This document shows, piece by piece, positions 61,080 to 64,000 of a stretch of DNA of 64,000 nucleotides. How positions within the stretch are numbered: position 1 is the stretch's first letter; the number at the start of each line of letters is the position of its first letter. This DNA comes from Tetranychus cinnabarinus (Eukaryota > Arthropoda > Arachnida > Trombidiformes > Tetranychidae): NCBI GenBank assembly GCA_022266195.1, contig WHVY01000002.1, positions 139,001 through 203,000 on the forward strand. The letters run 5' to 3'. The notes beneath the pieces were generated by a model. It saw nothing but the letters and a program-made list of their open reading frames with translations. It was not told the DNA's origin and did not search any database. The translations under genes and the position numbers were made by a program.

Positions 61080-61811
61080 TCAAAGTTGATCAAAATCAAC
61101 TGATCGTATTTTACTCTTTAAATCCTTCAGGTCTTGATAAAGTGATAGAGTAATTTCATGAAGTGCTGCTAATTGTGATGTAACTGAACTGAAATTGTGT
61201 TTGGTTTCATGTTCAAAGTTGGCTTCTTCCTTCATCAGATCATAGACGAGATGACGAAGATTCTTTCTCGATTTATGTGAATGTTCAGTGTTTTCAGATG
61301 TCGATGTTTCATCTTGAATGGTATTCTCGTTGCTATTGGTTTCGCTTGTTGATCGATGTTGTCCTTGATTACTTGATTTGATTAGATTTATTATTTTTAG
61401 TTGATTACGAGCAAGAAGTGTGTGATCAGCTCGAAGAGAGTCCACATCTCGAGCAAATTCAGTCTCTTTACGATTGGCTTCTTGTTTGTTTGCATCAATG
61501 TGTTGATTGTAATCACGAGCCATTTCACTCATTTCACGACGAAGTAAATTTATATTGTCAATTAACCATTTTTGAGTGATGAGTAAAGTCCTTTCATGGG
61601 ATGAAATGGATGATGAAGATGAATGTGAATGATGTGAAGGTAATGAAGATGAAGGTGGTAGTGATGAGGATGTCACTTCGGTTGTTAACTCATTATTGGG
61701 CGATGAGAATGAAGATGGAGATGAAATGTCAACAGGAATACATGATCCAAGATGGGAAAACAATGAAAAGATGATGATATTGGACAACACAAATGAAGTG
61801 AAATTATTCAT
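61080..61811 (-). CDS. small secreted coiled-coil protein
   Basis: A single exon of 243 residues from the ATG at 61811. The first ~24 residues (MNNFTSFVLSNIIIFSLFSHLGSC) are a signal peptide. Residues ~28-72 are Ser/Pro/His-rich linker. About 73-147 are heptad-like helix (LLITQKWLIDNINLLRREM ... LLARNQLKIINLI), then a Ser/Asn/Glu linker, then a second helix near 185-238 (ALHEITLSLYQDLKDLKSKI). There is no cysteine in the mature part apart from near the cleavage site, and no enzymatic motif. It resembles the stalk of trimeric secreted proteins without a head domain; the frame truly stops after FDQL. It sits on the opposite strand, probably inside an intron of the TBC gene. Family not recognised. 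Regular heptads and a clean signal peptide support a real gene. Confidence 0.6.
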   Translation of the reverse strand: MNNFTSFVLSNIIIFSLFSHLGSCIPVDISSPSSFSSPNNELTTEVTSSSLPPSSSLPSHHSHSSSSSISSHERTLLITQKWLIDNINLLRREMSEMARDYNQHIDANKQEANRKETEFARDVDSLRADHTLLARNQLKIINLIKSSNQGQHRSTSETNSNENTIQDETSTSENTEHSHKSRKNLRHLVYDLMKEEANFEHETKHNFSSVTSQLAALHEITLSLYQDLKDLKSKIRSVDFDQL

Positions 61812-64000
61812 TTTCCAGATGAAATGAAACTGGAAACAGTGTTGATAAATGGAAGAATAGAAAAAATTGTTTTTTGGTTAAACTGTTTATTAATATTCAC
61901 ACAAACTGTGACACAAACAGAAGATAGAAACTGGTAAATAAACAGAAAATGTAAACTTAAAAGGTAAAATAAAAAGTTAAAGCAACAGAGAGAAGTGAAG
62001 TTGTTGTTGAGTGAACGGTGAATGGGCTTAAACTGGCCTTGCAGATGGCTTTGGACGCTCCATATAACAAACTTCACGATAAGAGAAGAAGAAGAAGAGA
62101 GAAGAGAAGGAGGAGCGAAATGGAGGATGAAGAAGATGGAGAAAGAGAAGAAGAAAGTAGAGGAGAGAAATACTCTGTTACTTTTTTGATCCCTTGAAGA
62201 GGCTAAAAAGGCCTTCAAAATAGAGACCAAAGTTTGTTAAGTTGACGGCTTTTTCATCAGTGGTTTTAACCTCGAGTTTCCCTCTTTTGCTCGGTTCAGT
62301 GTCAGTTTAAAAACGGCCAAAAAAGACAAGAGAGTGAGAGGGAGAAAGAGAGAGTGGGAGGGATGAAAAGAGAAAGGTGATCAAAATGAAAGACTTGATA
62401 TTCGCCGGAGTTTTGTTGATCATCCTTTTGATGAGAAGCTGCTGTTGCCTTCATTGCCGTTAAAGATGAAAATAGTAATGAGAGTGGCGATGAAAATGAT
62501 GAAAATGATAATCAAGATTATGATGTTGATGTTTAACCAGGGAATTGACTTGCAATAATCAATAAAACACAACAAAATACAGTTTGGGTTTCACTGCTTG
62601 TTGATGGTTCAAGTCATTACCTAATCCATGGGTTTTAATTTGCACGATAAGTTTAATGATGATGATTGACTTTAACCTTTTATTGGTAATGAAGTCTATT
62701 GAATGGACTGGGCAATTGTCAGTATCATTATTGTTTTGCTTATTTCATTTGTCAATGAAACATTCATTGGCCTTTGTTTTCCTGATGTTGTACATGAATC
62801 TTTAGACGCGTGCTGCGTGTTTTTTGAAAGGGATAAACTCACTCGTTTATCATCTTACAACACGCGTTGGAGTCTTTTTCATCTTCATCAACCCTCTTAC
62901 TCTTACTCTTTCATTTCTCTTTCCTTTTTTCCCTTTCTTTTTATTTTCACCTTTAAGGTCAGGTCTTTTCATTGGCATCTGCTTTTCCCTTTACTTTTTG
63001 TATCTGCAACACTTTTTAGGTTAAAATTTACCCAAAAATCATTCACTTTTTCCCTTTTCCTCCATTCAATCTGAACCCCTTTGCCCTTTCACCCGTCGGT
63101 CACCGTACTTTTGACCCCTTAACTCCTGTTGACCTCGTCTTGTTTCCCGCGAAATCATTAATCCAATTGTGTAATATTGATATGTAATAGTTGAGACATT
63201 TGCAGTCCATTCCGGTTGAATGAGGCAAGATTCAGCTGAGACAAAACAAAGGCAAAGCAGATTCGGTTTCGAATTGAAGAATCAGAAACTTCTGTGAAAA
63301 TGATGAATATCTTTCAATATTTCCTTATCTTTTCCTTACTTTAAAATTAAAGATCTTCACAAACACATAACCAAAATTGCAACAAAACAGTCATTGTAAA
63401 TATTTTGTTGGTTCATTCATTGAAATTGAAATTGACTTTTATTTTTCAAACTTAAATATTGTCTATGAAGTAATTACAATGTGTAATGTTAGCGACTAAC
63501 CAAGAGTTTGGTAATTTTTATGCAATTAAATGGTTTGTTGTACTTAAGCATGAATTGACTTCCTTAAGAATCAATTGAAATTGGCTTTTCATTGTTGTCT
63601 CAATATGAATATATTGAAGTTAATCAACGGAAACGACCAAACCTTAGTATATTTTCATAGCTTAACCTTGCCTAAGTTTACTCTTTTCATTACATCTGAA
63701 TCTATTAATCCTTTAAAAATAGCATCTTAAATAGTCAACCAAAATTGATAGATCAAAGGCAAAGCTTTTTTAGTCATTTTTTAAGCAAAAACAAGGAAAG
63801 TTTATCAACTGTTGAATTGTTTACAATTGATAATGATAAATTCACCTGGAAATATCGTATAATAAATCAGAGATGTCTGTTAATCCCTCATCAACTGAGT
63901 AAACATTCAACAATATCAGTTGAAATGTTGAACCGATGAAACAATCAACATCACGAAATGAGGGCTTAACGTGCTGAGGATGGTGAAGACGAGCAAAGAT
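61812..64000. other. non-coding DNA to the right edge
   Basis: The left part is the 5' flank of the secreted coiled-coil gene, with GAAGAA-rich DNA at 62080-62170 and GAGAG repeats at 62325-62365. Frames across these are low-complexity. No TBC continuation exon, RNA gene or clear repeat was found up to the edge. Confidence 0.45.

Noticed and set aside
61808..62230. 140-codon minus frame upstream of the secreted coiled-coil gene
   Set aside because: Low-complexity Ser/Phe/Leu. Its stop overlaps the start codon of the better gene, so this is more likely its 5' flank or leader.
62703..63074. 123-codon plus frame near the right edge
   Set aside because: Phe/Leu/Ser-rich reading of TC-rich DNA, and not in phase as a TBC continuation. 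The TBC domain would need a RxWD-type motif, which is absent.

Overview
The window is animal nuclear DNA. It is AT-rich and gene-sparse, with mostly short (about 50-80 bp) GT-AG introns, AATAAA poly(A) signals and many short ATG/TCA-type simple repeats. Two conserved eukaryotic genes anchor this: Mia40/CHCHD4 and the TFIIA gamma subunit. A glycosyltransferase of cytosolic, bacterial-like UGT form and a secreted Ser/Tyr/Gln-rich, silk-like protein suggest a spider-mite-type (Tetranychus-like) chelicerate. That placement is inference, since no species marker can be checked here.

Layout, left to right. (1) 3206-4444 is the last exon of a leucine-rich-repeat single-pass membrane receptor, with its earlier exons probably off the left edge. 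(2) 6640-8283, minus strand, encodes a secreted repetitive silk/cuticle-like protein; upstream of it lies a pair of perfect 62-bp inverted repeats (8603-8664 and 9265-9326). (3) 10135-19797 is a 9.66-kb, apparently intact DNA transposon. It has 18-bp terminal inverted repeats flanked by TA and four genes: a Tnp2/CACTA-like DDE transposase, a small basic protein with a 10-nt first coding exon, and two intron-containing paralogous acidic proteins with a BEN-like region. (4) 19798-34825 is mostly non-coding but hides at least two convincing small exons (27741-27782 and 28171-28317) of an unidentified gene. (5) 34939-36303 is a two-exon UGT gene with a TATA box. (6) 36304-51780 is a 15-kb stretch with no supportable gene. 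(7) 51781-52170 is Mia40/CHCHD4 and 52707-53119 is TFIIA gamma, in tandem. (8) 55014-60352 is a seven-exon, 3'-truncated TBC-domain Rab GAP gene. (9) 61080-61811, minus strand, encodes a small secreted coiled-coil protein, probably nested in the next TBC intron.

The most interesting object is the transposon. All of its reading frames are open, and its splice sites are consistent in phase. The two accessory paralogs share two intron positions and phases, so an ancestral accessory gene was duplicated inside the element. The E-box and palindrome-rich gap between the divergent transposase and accessory gene looks like a shared bidirectional promoter.
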